A stretch of 64,000 nucleotides of DNA from Endozoicomonas montiporae CL-33 (GCF_001583435.1 NZ_CP013251.1:2005617-2069616); one strand, 5' to 3'; counted from the first letter of the stretch, positions 25,589 through 35,050 are shown. Notes: generated from the sequence alone by a model not told the origin. Translations and numbers: made by a program.

Positions 25589-25612
25589 TTTTGACGTGGG
25601 TATGGCCTGGAC

Positions 25613-25641
25613 TTTAGGGCGGTTCGCCGCCCTCTTTTTAA
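25613..25641 (+). terminator. hairpin with T-run after the capsid gene
   Basis: The stem GGGCGG with CCGCCC around the stable TTCG tetraloop is followed by TCTTTTT, 25 bp after the capsid stop codon. It probably acts as a partial terminator that gives more capsid mRNA than downstream head-completion mRNA. Confidence 0.65.
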
Positions 25642-25707
25642 ACGGTCTTTTTCCCCAGTGGCTTGCATCAGGCTACTGAGAAAAACGACCAGAAGGGATG
25701 AGAACCT

Positions 25708-26418
25708 ATGAACATCATGCAGCAGTGGCAAGCGAAAAAACGACAGCAACCTCACGCCGACCAGCCAGCCGCGCAACCGGCAACCAGCAACCTGATGCAG
25801 GCTACCCAGCGCAGCCAGCTGCTGGATGCCAGTCTGCAGGAAGACCTGAAGCGCCTGAAAGAAATCCAGAGCAAAGAGCGCAAGGTGCAGGTCAAGCGTG
25901 ACCATCTGCTGCCCAAGTATGAAGAGTTCGTCAACCAGTTAGTAAAGGATGAAAAGAAGCATCTGATTATCGCCTGGTACATGGTCTGGCTGTTTGATTG
26001 TGACGAAATCGACTCCGCACTTTCCCTGGTGGAGTACTGCGAGCTTCATAGCGTACCTATGCCGGAACGAATCAAGCGCAAGGCAAGTACTTTTGCAGCA
26101 GATGAGGTGTTCGCCTGGGCAGAGAAAGCCTTTGAAAACGAGCAAAGCCCGAACCCTTACTTCAACCGCCTGTTTACCCGGATCCATAGCAACGAGCTGG
26201 ATGTGCCGGACGAACTCCGCGCCAAGTATTACAAGCTCGCTGGCCTGATTGAATTTGAACGGGAAGGTGATATCCGTCTGGCTGTTGATCATCTGGAAAA
26301 AGCCTTTGAACTGGGCGCACTGGTGAAAACCGTTCTGGGTAAAGCCAGGAAGCAGCTGGACAAGCTGGAGCTGGAAGACCTCACCAGCGAAACCGACGAA
26401 CAGGACGAGCAGGAATAG
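25708..26418 (+). CDS. terminase small subunit / endonuclease (P2 gpM-like)
   Basis: This 236-residue gpM-type protein has a Gln/Ala-rich N-terminus, the charged helix EDLKRLKEIQSKERKVQVK and the conserved LPKYEEFVNQL and MVWLFDCDEIDSALSL blocks. In P2, gpM is the small terminase subunit with cos-cutting nuclease activity. It is next after the capsid gene, the P2 order. Confidence 0.9.
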   Translation: MNIMQQWQAKKRQQPHADQPAAQPATSNLMQATQRSQLLDASLQEDLKRLKEIQSKERKVQVKRDHLLPKYEEFVNQLVKDEKKHLIIAWYMVWLFDCDEIDSALSLVEYCELHSVPMPERIKRKASTFAADEVFAWAEKAFENEQSPNPYFNRLFTRIHSNELDVPDELRAKYYKLAGLIEFEREGDIRLAVDHLEKAFELGALVKTVLGKARKQLDKLELEDLTSETDEQDEQE

Positions 26419-26529
26419 CCGACAGGCTCATCCCCCCACGCCGGGCGGCTGCAGCGACAGGACAGCGAAAGCTAATCCGGTGGTTGCAGTGGGCAGTCCG
26501 GCCCCATTTTTAAGAAGGAGAATCAGACA

Positions 26530-26991
26530 GTGAGTTTTTCAGGGAAGGCACACCAGACCCCGGAAAAGACCATCCAGAACCAGCCCTTCTGGCCGGATCT
26601 GGAACTGGCTGATTTTGTGGATAACTACCGAATCCCCAGCGATTTGCCTGAAGGAACGGTCACCGGACACCTGATCAATGCCGCGATTCAGGTAAATAGC
26701 CGACTGGTGACGTACAGGGCAGAGCAGCGACAGTCAGGGTATGAGCATCTGGAACAAGTACCCAGTGAAGTCATTAACGGGCAGTCCATACAGGTGACTC
26801 TGTATCACCGGGCAGTCTGCTGCATGGGAAAAGCCAGTGTACTGCGTGACTTCGCCAGCATTGACCGCCGGGAACCCGCCGAGAACCAGGCGAAAACCGG
26901 AGAAGAAACCGAAGACCGTTACCTGCAATACGTGGACGAAGCCCTTTGCCGTTTTCTGAATATCGGCGACATCAATGTGGAGCTGATCTGA
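26530..26991 (+). CDS. head completion/stabilisation protein (P2 gpL-like)
   Basis: This 153-residue gpL homologue starts at GTG 26530 after AAGAAGGAG. The motif FWPDLELADFVDNYRIPSDL and the RLVTYRAEQ region are typical. It closes the head after packaging and lets the tail join. The stop codon overlaps the next ATG (TGATG). Confidence 0.88.
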   Translation: MSFSGKAHQTPEKTIQNQPFWPDLELADFVDNYRIPSDLPEGTVTGHLINAAIQVNSRLVTYRAEQRQSGYEHLEQVPSEVINGQSIQVTLYHRAVCCMGKASVLRDFASIDRREPAENQAKTGEETEDRYLQYVDEALCRFLNIGDINVELI

Positions 26992-27464
26992 TGAGTACCA
27001 AACTGCAGCAGTTGACCAGTCACTTGTTAGGCAAACGTCTGGCTCGAAATGAAGATATAGAAAGCTGGGTAGATCGGTGCAGCATCATCCCGGAAGCCAG
27101 ACACATGGGCGAGTATGCAGAAATCTGCCAGCAGCAAAGCACTTGCACTGTTGTAATAGAACGCTTCAGTGGCGATGCCCGAAAAATCATGGCATTGGTC
27201 ACCGCCTGGTTGCAGGACAACGACGACAACCGCGAACGCTTCGGGCTGGGTGATCCGGAGATCGATGTCACCCCCCTGGATAAATCCGGCAAAAGCAGTG
27301 ATGTAGACATCAGCCTGGTGTTTTACGACCCGGTGATGGTGCGACTGGATACCGATGGTGACATTCATTGGCAGGGGCTGCGCTGGTCACTGATTGATGA
27401 CCCATTAGTGGACACCGCCGAAGAAGTGGCAGAAGTGGATCCGCAGGGGCCAGGTGATGAGTAA
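26991..27464 (+). CDS. tail completion protein (P2 gpR-like)
   Basis: This 157-residue gpR-type protein (Met at 26991) has the conserved ARKIMALVTAWLQDND and the acidic C-terminus of this family. It is needed for the tail terminator that joins head and tail. It overlaps the next gene by 11 bases, so translation is coupled. Confidence 0.85.
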   Translation: MSTKLQQLTSHLLGKRLARNEDIESWVDRCSIIPEARHMGEYAEICQQQSTCTVVIERFSGDARKIMALVTAWLQDNDDNRERFGLGDPEIDVTPLDKSGKSSDVDISLVFYDPVMVRLDTDGDIHWQGLRWSLIDDPLVDTAEEVAEVDPQGPGDE

Positions 27465-28128
27465 GGTTTATCTGGAAGTCGATGAGCGATCCCGGCTGGA
27501 TATGATCCAGTCATTGGAACTGCTCACACTGCCACCGGCAAGCCGCTTCCGGGTGCTGCAGAAAGCCGGGCGACAGGTACGCAAGGCGAGCCGCGAAAAC
27601 CTGCGTCAGCAGAAAACCGTAGGTGGCAGGCGTATGCAAAGTCGCAAATCCGGCAGAGGCAGGGTACTGAAAAAAATCGGCAGGAACCTGACCACAGTCA
27701 CCAGCGACAAAAAGGTGGACGTGACCTGGAAAGACAAGCTGGAAGGCATGATTGCCCACAGACACCAGGAAGGTATCCCGGAAACCTTTACCGCCAAAAA
27801 GATGCAGAAGATTTACGGCAAGCCGGACTATGACCAGCCCGCTACCCGCAAACAGGCCAAAGCCATGCTGGCTGCTGGTTTCAGAATTTATGCCGGTAAA
27901 ACCCGCACAGGTAAAACCAAAAGCCGTAAACCCAGCCAGCGCTGGATTATGGAGAATTTAACCATGGGCTATGCCGGGATGATGGTTCGAACCCTGCGGG
28001 ATGAACAGGCAAACGCCAGCTGGACAGTAGAGACCCCGGCTCGCCCGTTTCTGGGTGTGACGGAACAACAGGCCACGGCGATCCTGGCCGAAGAACTGCA
28101 ACGCGAGCGTGAGCGCCGCAGCAACTAA
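27454..28128 (+). CDS. phage virion morphogenesis / tail completion protein (P2 gpS-like)
   Basis: This 224-residue gpS-type protein has a basic central stretch with HRHQEGIPETFTAKKMQK and RKQAKAMLAAGFRI, as in virion morphogenesis proteins. The first in-frame start (ATG 27454 or 27457) overlaps the upstream gene. It takes part in tail completion with gpR. Confidence 0.85.
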   Translation: MMSKVYLEVDERSRLDMIQSLELLTLPPASRFRVLQKAGRQVRKASRENLRQQKTVGGRRMQSRKSGRGRVLKKIGRNLTTVTSDKKVDVTWKDKLEGMIAHRHQEGIPETFTAKKMQKIYGKPDYDQPATRKQAKAMLAAGFRIYAGKTRTGKTKSRKPSQRWIMENLTMGYAGMMVRTLRDEQANASWTVETPARPFLGVTEQQATAILAEELQRERERRSN

Positions 28129-28143
28129 TACGGAGAGAAACTG

Positions 28144-29265
28144 ATGGCACTGGGATCCGTTACCGTCAATAACCTGAACCTGAACCAGGGCACACCCACG
28201 GAAGTTGAGCGCCTTTTCCTGTTTACAGGTTTAGCACCGGCACCGAATGACAATCTTGGTCTGGTGCATGCCATTGCGGCAGACACCGATCTGGACGAAT
28301 TGCTTGGACAGGGCGACAGCCCGCTGAAAACCCAGCTGGCAGCAGCCCGCACCAATGGTGGACAGAACTGGTATGCCTACGCCAAGCCGCTGTCGGCTCA
28401 GACTGATTTGCTGGATGCCATCGACGATGCCGTGGGCGAAGTCAGCGTCGAAGCGGTGGTGGCCACCGATCCTGTGACCCAGACCAAACAGCTGGAAGAT
28501 ATGGAAGCCAAAGCGCAGTCGTTTATCGGCAAGTATCAGCGCCGGGTGTTCATTATGGCTTGCTTCCGAGGTATCGATAAGGAAACCGAATCCTGGGCAG
28601 AGTATCAGATTGCTGGCAAGGCTGTATCCGACAGCGTAGCCGCTGAACGGGTGGTGCTTGTTCCGTTGTTTTACGGAGATTTTCAGGGTGTTCTGGCTGG
28701 CCGGTTATGTAACCGGGCTGTGACCGTTGCCGATTCTCCCATGCGTGTCGCCACTGGTTCTCTGCTGGGGAATTACGCCGAAAGACCTGTGGATAAGTCC
28801 GGAGCCGTATTGACCAAAGCAGTCCTGCTGGACTTGCACGACAATGGACGCTTTACCGTTCCCCAGTGGTACGAAGATTACGACGGCATGTACACCTCCG
28901 ACTGCCTGACCCTGGCACCGGAAACCAGTGATTACAAAATCATTGAGAATCTGCGAGTGGCAGACAAAGCAGCCCGCCGCATTTACTTGCTGGCTGTGGC
29001 CCGGGTATCAGATCGCCGCCTCAACAGCACCCCGGCATCCATCGAAAGTAATCGCACTTACTTTATGCGCCCACTGCGTGAGATGAGCCACAGCACCACC
29101 TTTGCCGGTGAAACCTTCCCCGGGGAGATCGAGCAGCCGGACGACTCCTCCATCGAAATTGTCTGGCCAGAAAAATACAAGGTGCAGGTGTTCTTCTCGG
29201 TCAAGCCGTACAACGCACCCAAGTCTATTGAGTGCAACATCATGCTTGATTTGAGCAACGGATAA
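28144..29265 (+). CDS. contractile tail sheath protein (DUF2586-type)
   Basis: This 373-residue sheath protein belongs to the HP1/K139/VP882-type group (DUF2586) and not to the longer P2 gpFI type. Motifs are NNLNLNQGTPTEVERLFLFT at the start and TYFMRPLREMSH plus VQVFFSVKPYNAPKSIEC at the end. It forms the contractile outer tube. AGAGAAACTG precedes the ATG, and the tail tube gene follows. Confidence 0.88.
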   Translation: MALGSVTVNNLNLNQGTPTEVERLFLFTGLAPAPNDNLGLVHAIAADTDLDELLGQGDSPLKTQLAAARTNGGQNWYAYAKPLSAQTDLLDAIDDAVGEVSVEAVVATDPVTQTKQLEDMEAKAQSFIGKYQRRVFIMACFRGIDKETESWAEYQIAGKAVSDSVAAERVVLVPLFYGDFQGVLAGRLCNRAVTVADSPMRVATGSLLGNYAERPVDKSGAVLTKAVLLDLHDNGRFTVPQWYEDYDGMYTSDCLTLAPETSDYKIIENLRVADKAARRIYLLAVARVSDRRLNSTPASIESNRTYFMRPLREMSHSTTFAGETFPGEIEQPDDSSIEIVWPEKYKVQVFFSVKPYNAPKSIECNIMLDLSNG

Positions 29266-29275
29266 GGAGACCGCC

Positions 29276-29725
29276 ATGAGCCGCATTTCAGGAAAAAGTT
29301 TCGACATCAATATTGGCGACCTGCTGATCCATGTTGAAACCGCCACGCTGGATATTGAAGACAACCGCGTCACTGCCAAGAACCGTGGTGTACCTAATGG
29401 CGTGATCGATGGCGATGCAAGCGCCTCTGGTGAGCTTGAACTGGACGCTGCCAACTTTCGACTACTGAACGAAGAAGCCCGCAGGGCTGGCAGCTGGAAA
29501 GAGTTGCCGCTGTTTGACCAGGTGTTTTATGCCAACACCGGCAGGGAGGAAATGAAGGTCGAAGCCTATGGCTGCATGCTCAAAATCTCCAGTCTGCTGG
29601 ATATCAATAGCGCCGGTGGTGACCTGCACAAGACCAAGCTGCCTTTCGAGGTGACCAGCCCGGACTTTATCCGCATTGGTGGTGTGCCTTATCTGTCCAG
29701 AACTGAAACTCAGGATATTCGATAG
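29276..29725 (+). CDS. tail tube protein (DUF2597-type)
   Basis: This 149-residue protein is of the DUF2597 type that follows the DUF2586 sheath in HP1/K139-like phages. It begins MSRISGKSFDINIGDLLIHV and contains KNRGVPNGVIDGDASASGE. It forms the inner tube, and the tandem with the sheath supports this role. AAGGAGA lies before the ATG. Confidence 0.88.
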   Translation: MSRISGKSFDINIGDLLIHVETATLDIEDNRVTAKNRGVPNGVIDGDASASGELELDAANFRLLNEEARRAGSWKELPLFDQVFYANTGREEMKVEAYGCMLKISSLLDINSAGGDLHKTKLPFEVTSPDFIRIGGVPYLSRTETQDIR

Positions 29726-29727
29726 CC

Positions 29728-30198
29728 ATGAAAATAGGTCAACAATTTGCATTCTATGTTCAAACCGTCCTGCAGCTTTATCAGTTGCCCTGTAACAAGG
29801 CCGTCATTCGCCTGCTGGCAATGATTGCAGCCCATGAATCTGGTGGGTTTCGTTATGTCCAGCAGATGAATAATGGCCCGGCTAAAGGACTCCTGCAGAT
29901 GGAGCCTGTGGGGCTGATGGAGGTGCAACGCTACCTCAGATTGCGCCCTGAAAAGTTTGAGGAAATGCCCAAGGCTGAAGCCTTGTTCCCAGACATGCTG
30001 GTTTTCGATGCCGCAATAGCGATTGCCTGCGCCAGAGTGTTCTTTATGGCAAAACCTGAACCTTTGCCGCATGCAGACGACATTGAAGCTCTGGCCAGAT
30101 ACGCCAAGAAACACTGGAACACCGAATTTGGCAAAGCTACCTGGCAGGATTATGCCGACGCTTACCGGAGGTACTGCAAATGCCCACAATCTTTCTAA
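29728..30198 (+). CDS. putative endolysin, lytic transglycosylase-like
   Basis: This 156-residue protein has the transglycosylase-like segment AAHESGGFRYVQQ (catalytic Glu near residue 37), followed by NGPAKGLLQMEP. That is the ESGG ... GLLQ pattern of goose-lysozyme/SLT-type enzymes. No signal peptide is seen, so export would rely on a holin. Small genes with hydrophobic or membrane segments follow directly, which fits a lysis cassette. Confidence 0.75.
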   Translation: MKIGQQFAFYVQTVLQLYQLPCNKAVIRLLAMIAAHESGGFRYVQQMNNGPAKGLLQMEPVGLMEVQRYLRLRPEKFEEMPKAEALFPDMLVFDAAIAIACARVFFMAKPEPLPHADDIEALARYAKKHWNTEFGKATWQDYADAYRRYCKCPQSF

Positions 30199-30392
30199 AA
30201 ATGCTGCTGGAAGCCCTGAAAGCCATGGTGGGCAAGATGATGTTTTCAGTGGTATCCGAGCGATTCCTCTCCCGCATGGTTTGTTTGGGGCTGCGGAAGA
30301 TCGCGAATAAAAGCACTAACGACTTCAGTCGAGAAGCTGCTGAAGCAATGATTGAGGGGCTGAAAAGGCCCGATCTGCCAAAGATCAAATAA
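30180..30392 (+). CDS. small protein in the lysis cassette
   Basis: This 70-residue protein overlaps the endolysin gene by 19 bases. Its N-terminal 30 residues are amphipathic to hydrophobic (MPTIFLKMLLEALKAMVGKM) and the rest is basic. A holin-accessory role is possible but not proven. Confidence 0.6.
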   Translation: MPTIFLKMLLEALKAMVGKMMFSVVSERFLSRMVCLGLRKIANKSTNDFSREAAEAMIEGLKRPDLPKIK

Positions 30393-30402
30393 GGAGTGAC
30401 GA

Positions 30403-30645
30403 ATGGACCAGGGCACTTTGATCAATTTGCTGATTTTCGTTGTTGGTCTGTTGGTGACCTGGAACGCTTTTCTATTCAAACGGACGCTGGATATTAATTC
30501 CGAGCTGGGTGAATTCAGGCTGGAAGTGGCTAAGGAGTACACCAGCAAGGAAGACCTGAAAGAGATGCTGAACAGTCTGGAGACCCGGCTGGAAAAGCAG
30601 ATCACCAACTTTATCAAGACCATTACATTGAGGGATGAGCCATGA
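30403..30645 (+). CDS. single-span membrane protein with coiled coil (holin or inner-membrane spanin candidate)
   Basis: This 80-residue protein has one N-terminal membrane segment (about 6-24, LINLLIFVVGLLVTWNAFLF) followed by a charged coiled coil. This layout is shared by i-spanins and some phage holin-like proteins. AAGGAGTGACG precedes the ATG, and it overlaps the tail chaperone gene by 4 bases. Confidence 0.65.
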   Translation: MDQGTLINLLIFVVGLLVTWNAFLFKRTLDINSELGEFRLEVAKEYTSKEDLKEMLNSLETRLEKQITNFIKTITLRDEP

Positions 30646-30932
30646 GCAGAGATAGAAACATAACACTGGAACTGGATCCTGAAGCACAGGAGCTGCTGGG
30701 CATTGAAGAGATGAACTTCAAGGTAACGCTGATCATGTACAACGATTGCGTTAACGGTATCCAGCCAAGCAGTAAGGTTGCGCCTATGCATAACTTTTTG
30801 GTGCGTTGCTCTGCTGATGATGAAACCAAGGCTGCAGTTAAAAAAGCCTATCAGGAAGCACTGACCACTGACCTCTTTGGTTTGGTCATGGAGGAATACA
30901 AGCCGAAAGTGGACTTTGCAGTAAAAAAATAG
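30642..30932 (+). CDS. tail assembly chaperone, short form
   Basis: This 96-residue protein of the phage tail assembly chaperone type (PF10963-like) starts MSRDRNITLELDPEAQELLG. It precedes the tape measure gene, the universal place for this chaperone. Its stop TAG (30930-30932) directly follows seven A (30923-30929), a slippery site for the longer product. Confidence 0.85.
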   Translation: MSRDRNITLELDPEAQELLGIEEMNFKVTLIMYNDCVNGIQPSSKVAPMHNFLVRCSADDETKAAVKKAYQEALTTDLFGLVMEEYKPKVDFAVKK

Positions 30933-31123
30933 AAAAGCAGGCCCGGGCGATCAAGGACAACGGACTAGAGCAGCTGGTCTGTTATGCCCTGAAATGGTTT
31001 CCCCACCACGAGCCCACAGACGAGATCCTTGCCAGAGCTCGGTTTCTTGAAACCGACTACTGGGAAAGGGTGACAGTCTCTCAGGCGAACGGAACAGCAA
31101 AGGCATTTAGCGGTAAAAGGTAA
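30642..31123 (+). CDS. tail assembly chaperone, -1 frameshift fusion (E+E'-like)
   Basis: A -1 slip on A-AAA-AAA at 30923-30929 changes the frame from Val-Lys-Lys-stop to Val-Lys-Lys-Ile-Glu-Lys. It adds 64 residues (IEKQARAIKDNGLEQLVCYA onward), giving 160 in total and ending 3 bases before the tape measure start. The extension has no start codon of its own. P2 gpE+E' and lambda gpG-GT use the same strategy. The frameshift is inferred from the slippery run and the clean overlapping frame. Confidence 0.82.
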
Positions 31124-31126
31124 ACC

Positions 31127-32890
31127 ATGGCAGCTACCCAGCTTGAAAAACTGATGTTCACTATTGGCATGGTCGACCAGATCAGCAAGCCGATTGCTGG
31201 TGTTACCGACAAGGTCGGCGAGCTGGTGAGTACCGCTAAAAGTGGCTTTGCCGATATGGGTGTGGGTGCAGCCGGTTTGATTGGTACCGGCTTTGCCATT
31301 CAGCAGATGCTTGGGCCTGCTATCGAAATGGACAGGGCGCTGGGGGAGGTGCGCTCTCTGGGTGTTAATGAAGATGCTTTGAATAAGCTGTCAGCAGCTG
31401 CTCTGGACTTTTCCACCACCTATGGCAAATCGGCTACCGAGTTTGTCTCTGCCAGTTACGACATACAGTCAGCTATTGCCGGTCTGACCGGTGACGAGCT
31501 GGCATCCTTTACCACCAATTCAGGCCTGCTGGCTGCTGCTACCAAAGCCGACACCGCCACCATCACCGGATATATGGCCACCATGTATGGTGCGTTTGAG
31601 CAGAGTGCCAATGAAATGGGCAAGGCTAACTGGGTGGATCGCGTTACCGAAATGACTTCTACCGCTGTGCAGATGTTCCGTACCGACGGTAACAAGATGT
31701 CAGCTGCATTCTCCAACCTGGGAGCGTCCGCAACCTCTGCCGGTATTGAGATGGCAGAGCAGATGGCGATTCTGGGCAGACTGCAGATGACCATGGGCGG
31801 CAGCGAAGCCGCCACCAAGTATCGCGCCTTCTTAGCCAGTGCCGGTAAAGCGCAGGATGCACTGGGGCTGCAATTTACTGACAGTCAGGGACGCATGCTG
31901 GGCATGGTGGAAATTCTCGACCAGATCAGAGGGAAATATGGCGACACATTAACCGTGGCGCAGTCTGATGAACTGGCAAAAGCCTTCGGTACACAGGAAG
32001 CCGTGGGCCTTATCCAGCTGTTAATGAACGACGTTGACGGGCTGGCTGATTCAATTGATGCACTGGACAACGTATCCGGCCTGACCACTGCCACCCAGAT
32101 GGCAGAGGATATGGTCGACCCATGGGAACAGATGGCGGCAGGTGTTGAAGCTGTCCGGATCGGAATGGGTACCGCATTGCTGCCAGTTATTAACCCCTTG
32201 GTTGAAAGCATGGCTGATGGTGCTGCGGAACTTTCCCGCTGGACACAAATGTTCCCGAACCTGACCCGAGTGGTAGGGCTAACTGTGGTAGGCATTGTTA
32301 GCCTGGGAGCAGCTATGGCCGCTGTGACTCTGATCATGGGTGTGGGTAAAACAGCAATGGCAGGCTGGATGCTGACAATGAAACTAGTTCGTGGCCTGAC
32401 ACTGCTGTGGACAGCAGCCCAGTGGCTCCTAAATGCCGCTTTTATTGCTTCTCCTGTCGGCTTGATTGTTATTGGTATCACAGCTCTGGCTGCCATTCTC
32501 TATACCGCATGGATGGGAGTCACAGCTTTATGGAAAGCCTTTGCGGATACTTCTGCAGGACAGGGGCTTATTGCATTTATCCAGGAAGTGATCGGATGGT
32601 TTGGCGCACTGGGAGAAATGATTGGCTCAACCATCAACTGGGTTATTGACAAGGTCAACAAAATCCCCGGCGTCAATATAGGTGTTTCAGAGGAGTTAAC
32701 TGCTCCTCCATCTGTAGCAAGCCTTGATGAAGGTAGAACCCTGAACGTTCCTTCCGGCGGTATTACCAAACAAATCAGCAACGCCGTATCCAACAACAAC
32801 GGCAAGCAGATTCATATCGGCAAGGTGGAAACCAGCCAGCAGATCAACGCTCACACCGTTGAAGAAATGCTTTACATGGCAGGAGGGTAA
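31127..32890 (+). CDS. tail tape measure protein
   Basis: This 587-residue tape measure protein has an N-terminal Gly/Ala-rich TIGMVDQISKPIAGVTDKVG, a TP901-type core with many helical repeats, and hydrophobic segments near 380-410 and 430-470 (VGLTVVGIVSLGAAMAAVTL). At roughly 1.5 angstrom per residue it would set a short contractile tail of about 90 nm. The gene follows the frameshifted chaperone directly. Confidence 0.9.
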   Translation: MAATQLEKLMFTIGMVDQISKPIAGVTDKVGELVSTAKSGFADMGVGAAGLIGTGFAIQQMLGPAIEMDRALGEVRSLGVNEDALNKLSAAALDFSTTYGKSATEFVSASYDIQSAIAGLTGDELASFTTNSGLLAAATKADTATITGYMATMYGAFEQSANEMGKANWVDRVTEMTSTAVQMFRTDGNKMSAAFSNLGASATSAGIEMAEQMAILGRLQMTMGGSEAATKYRAFLASAGKAQDALGLQFTDSQGRMLGMVEILDQIRGKYGDTLTVAQSDELAKAFGTQEAVGLIQLLMNDVDGLADSIDALDNVSGLTTATQMAEDMVDPWEQMAAGVEAVRIGMGTALLPVINPLVESMADGAAELSRWTQMFPNLTRVVGLTVVGIVSLGAAMAAVTLIMGVGKTAMAGWMLTMKLVRGLTLLWTAAQWLLNAAFIASPVGLIVIGITALAAILYTAWMGVTALWKAFADTSAGQGLIAFIQEVIGWFGALGEMIGSTINWVIDKVNKIPGVNIGVSEELTAPPSVASLDEGRTLNVPSGGITKQISNAVSNNNGKQIHIGKVETSQQINAHTVEEMLYMAGG

Positions 32891-32891
32891 G

Positions 32892-33242
32892 ATGGGCGAA
32901 TTTATCGACATTCTCATCACCGACAGGGATATCACGCTGGATGTGGCTGGCATGCCGGAAAACGTCGATGACCGGGCATCCATTGCCCAGGACATCAAGC
33001 ACATGATTCTGGAGTCTGGTGTGCTGGTTGACCTGATCGCCGAGCGCAGCCCCATGAAATGGGCTTCGAATATGACCAGCCTGGAAACCATGGTGGAAGA
33101 GGATATCCGCATTATTCCCGGTTCGGTCATTCTGGAACGGGACAGCGTCGACAAAGGCCGTATTTTCCTGACAGCCAACACCACGCTGGGGCCACTGGGC
33201 TGGATTCTCACGAATGATAATGTGGAGACCAACCTGCAATGA
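32892..33242 (+). CDS. phage tail/baseplate protein (DUF2590-type)
   Basis: This 116-residue protein starts at ATG 32892, one base after the tape measure stop, with AGGAGG 5 bases upstream. An upstream in-frame Met lies inside the tape measure gene and is rejected. The LITDRDITLDVAGMPENVDD start matches DUF2590-like proteins that precede gpJ in K139-type phages. It resembles the gpW (25-like) baseplate wedge in position and is likely its functional counterpart. Confidence 0.82.
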   Translation: MGEFIDILITDRDITLDVAGMPENVDDRASIAQDIKHMILESGVLVDLIAERSPMKWASNMTSLETMVEEDIRIIPGSVILERDSVDKGRIFLTANTTLGPLGWILTNDNVETNLQ

Positions 33243-34417
33243 TTGATAACCACCATGACGACTTCGAACAAATCGTCCAGGCCGCAGGCATCCCCACCAC
33301 CGAAGAAGAGATGCGTGCCGAATGGGATCAGATCAACGAAGACAACGGCAGCCAGATCAGCAACGACTCCCGCTGGTCACCCTTCTGGCGCTTGATCTCT
33401 GAAATTGTCACCAAGCCCGCACTGTGGACGGTGCAATTCCTGATTAACCAGCTACTGCCCAACAGCTTTATCAAAACAGCTACAGGCATGTTTCTGGACA
33501 TTCTCGCCTGGGCGCTGAACCTGATTCGTAAGGATGCCACCAAAGCAGTTGGAATGATCACCTTTATCAGGGAAAACACAACGACCTCCATTGTTATTGG
33601 GCCAGGTACTGTCATTCAGTCAACACCAATTAACGGGCAGGTTTATGAGCTGATCACCACAGAGACCAAAACATTTCCTGATGGTGAGCTGACTGTGGAA
33701 GTAGAAGCCAAGGCAATGGCACCCGGCGAAAACTACAACCTGGCACCGGGCTATTACTCCGTTTTGCCAGAAGACATTGCCGGAGTGACCGAAGTCAACA
33801 ACGGGCAGGAATGGCTAACCACACCAGGCGCAGACAAAGAGAGCGACGACGAACTGCGCCTGCGCTGCCGCAACCAGTTTACTGCCGTGGGGCTGTTCCA
33901 CCACGACGCAGCCTATAAACAAATCATCAGCGAATTTGCCGGGATCCGCACCGACTATCTCTATTTTGAGCACGAAGCCCCACGCGGCCCCGGCACTGCC
34001 AACTGTTACATCATGATCGAATCAGGCATACCGCCCCAGGACTTTATCGACGATATCAACCAGCACGTAGACGACAACGGCTATCACGGTCACGGCGACA
34101 GCATGATCTGTTACCCGATGCCCGATGTGGAAACCGATGTAGTTGTCACCGTCTGGCCTGTTGCCAATCTGGACGCACAGGAAAGAACCGGCCTGCAGGA
34201 AGGTGTGGAGAACTACATCCGCGCCGCCTTTCGCCAGAACAACGAATACAGCCCGACACAGACATGGCCACAAAGCCGCTTTTCATTCTCTAAGCTGACC
34301 CAGAAGCTGCACCGCACCTTTCCAGAGATTGAAAGCCTGGACTTTGACAACCGCGATATTGTCACCGCCATCGAGCTGGCGACACTGGGCGAACTGACCG
34401 TGAAAATGGAGTACTGA
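33239..34417 (+). CDS. baseplate assembly protein J
   Basis: This 392-residue gpJ-type wedge protein has the motif ELRLRCRNQFTAVGLFHHDA (about 202-221), which is the gpJ hallmark region. The C-terminus has the SFSKLTQKLHRTFPEIESLD block. It overlaps the previous gene by 4 bases and is followed 2 bases later by gpI. Confidence 0.92.
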   Translation: MIDNHHDDFEQIVQAAGIPTTEEEMRAEWDQINEDNGSQISNDSRWSPFWRLISEIVTKPALWTVQFLINQLLPNSFIKTATGMFLDILAWALNLIRKDATKAVGMITFIRENTTTSIVIGPGTVIQSTPINGQVYELITTETKTFPDGELTVEVEAKAMAPGENYNLAPGYYSVLPEDIAGVTEVNNGQEWLTTPGADKESDDELRLRCRNQFTAVGLFHHDAAYKQIISEFAGIRTDYLYFEHEAPRGPGTANCYIMIESGIPPQDFIDDINQHVDDNGYHGHGDSMICYPMPDVETDVVVTVWPVANLDAQERTGLQEGVENYIRAAFRQNNEYSPTQTWPQSRFSFSKLTQKLHRTFPEIESLDFDNRDIVTAIELATLGELTVKMEY

Positions 34418-34419
34418 TC

Positions 34420-35022
34420 ATGATCAAGCTCCAGCTGCCGCACTGGCTGTCCGGTGAAGAACTGACAAAGCTGAAGAACAGCGCACAAACCTGGTTCGAG
34501 CGTGTGGCCAGCTGGACAGCCTGGCCATTGCAACAGCTGGATCCGCTGACCTGTTCCCCCGGCATTCTGGAGCTGATCGCCTGGCAACGGGACATTACCC
34601 GTTATGCCGGTGAACCCATGGGGTTGTACCGTAAGCGTGTGTCATTCGCTTATATCAACGCCAAAGATGCAGGCAGCACCGCAGGCTTTATCCGTATTTG
34701 TGAACGGCTCGGAATCGGGCACATCACCACCCAGGAACGGCAGGAAGGCTGGGACTGGGACATCATCAATATTTATTTAGACGACAACCAGCTGGCAGAC
34801 AACCCCGACCTGCTGCGGGAGATTATCCGCATGTATGGCCGAACCTGCCGGCGGTACAACTTTATTCTGGAGACCCCGGTACTGGCGTATATGCGCTGTG
34901 GCGAATTTTCCCACACCGCCAGCACTGCCGTGGCCTCCATGCCGAACCCCGGCATTAGATCCCAGGCGCACGAAGTGGGAATTAGCACTTCAACCGCTGT
35001 AGCCAGCTTGATAAAGAGCTGA
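34420..35022 (+). CDS. tail protein I (baseplate wedge, P2 gpI-like)
   Basis: This 200-residue gpI-family protein has LPHWLSGEELTKLKNSAQTW at the start, and LIAWQRDITRYAGEPMGLYR and FAYINAKDAGSTAGF in the middle are conserved. The C-terminal tail is Ser/Thr/Ala-rich. Its place between gpJ and the tail fibre gene is the P2 order. Confidence 0.9.
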   Translation: MIKLQLPHWLSGEELTKLKNSAQTWFERVASWTAWPLQQLDPLTCSPGILELIAWQRDITRYAGEPMGLYRKRVSFAYINAKDAGSTAGFIRICERLGIGHITTQERQEGWDWDIINIYLDDNQLADNPDLLREIIRMYGRTCRRYNFILETPVLAYMRCGEFSHTASTAVASMPNPGIRSQAHEVGISTSTAVASLIKS

Positions 35023-35050
35023 AGCCATCAGAACGATTAGGGAGAGAAAC

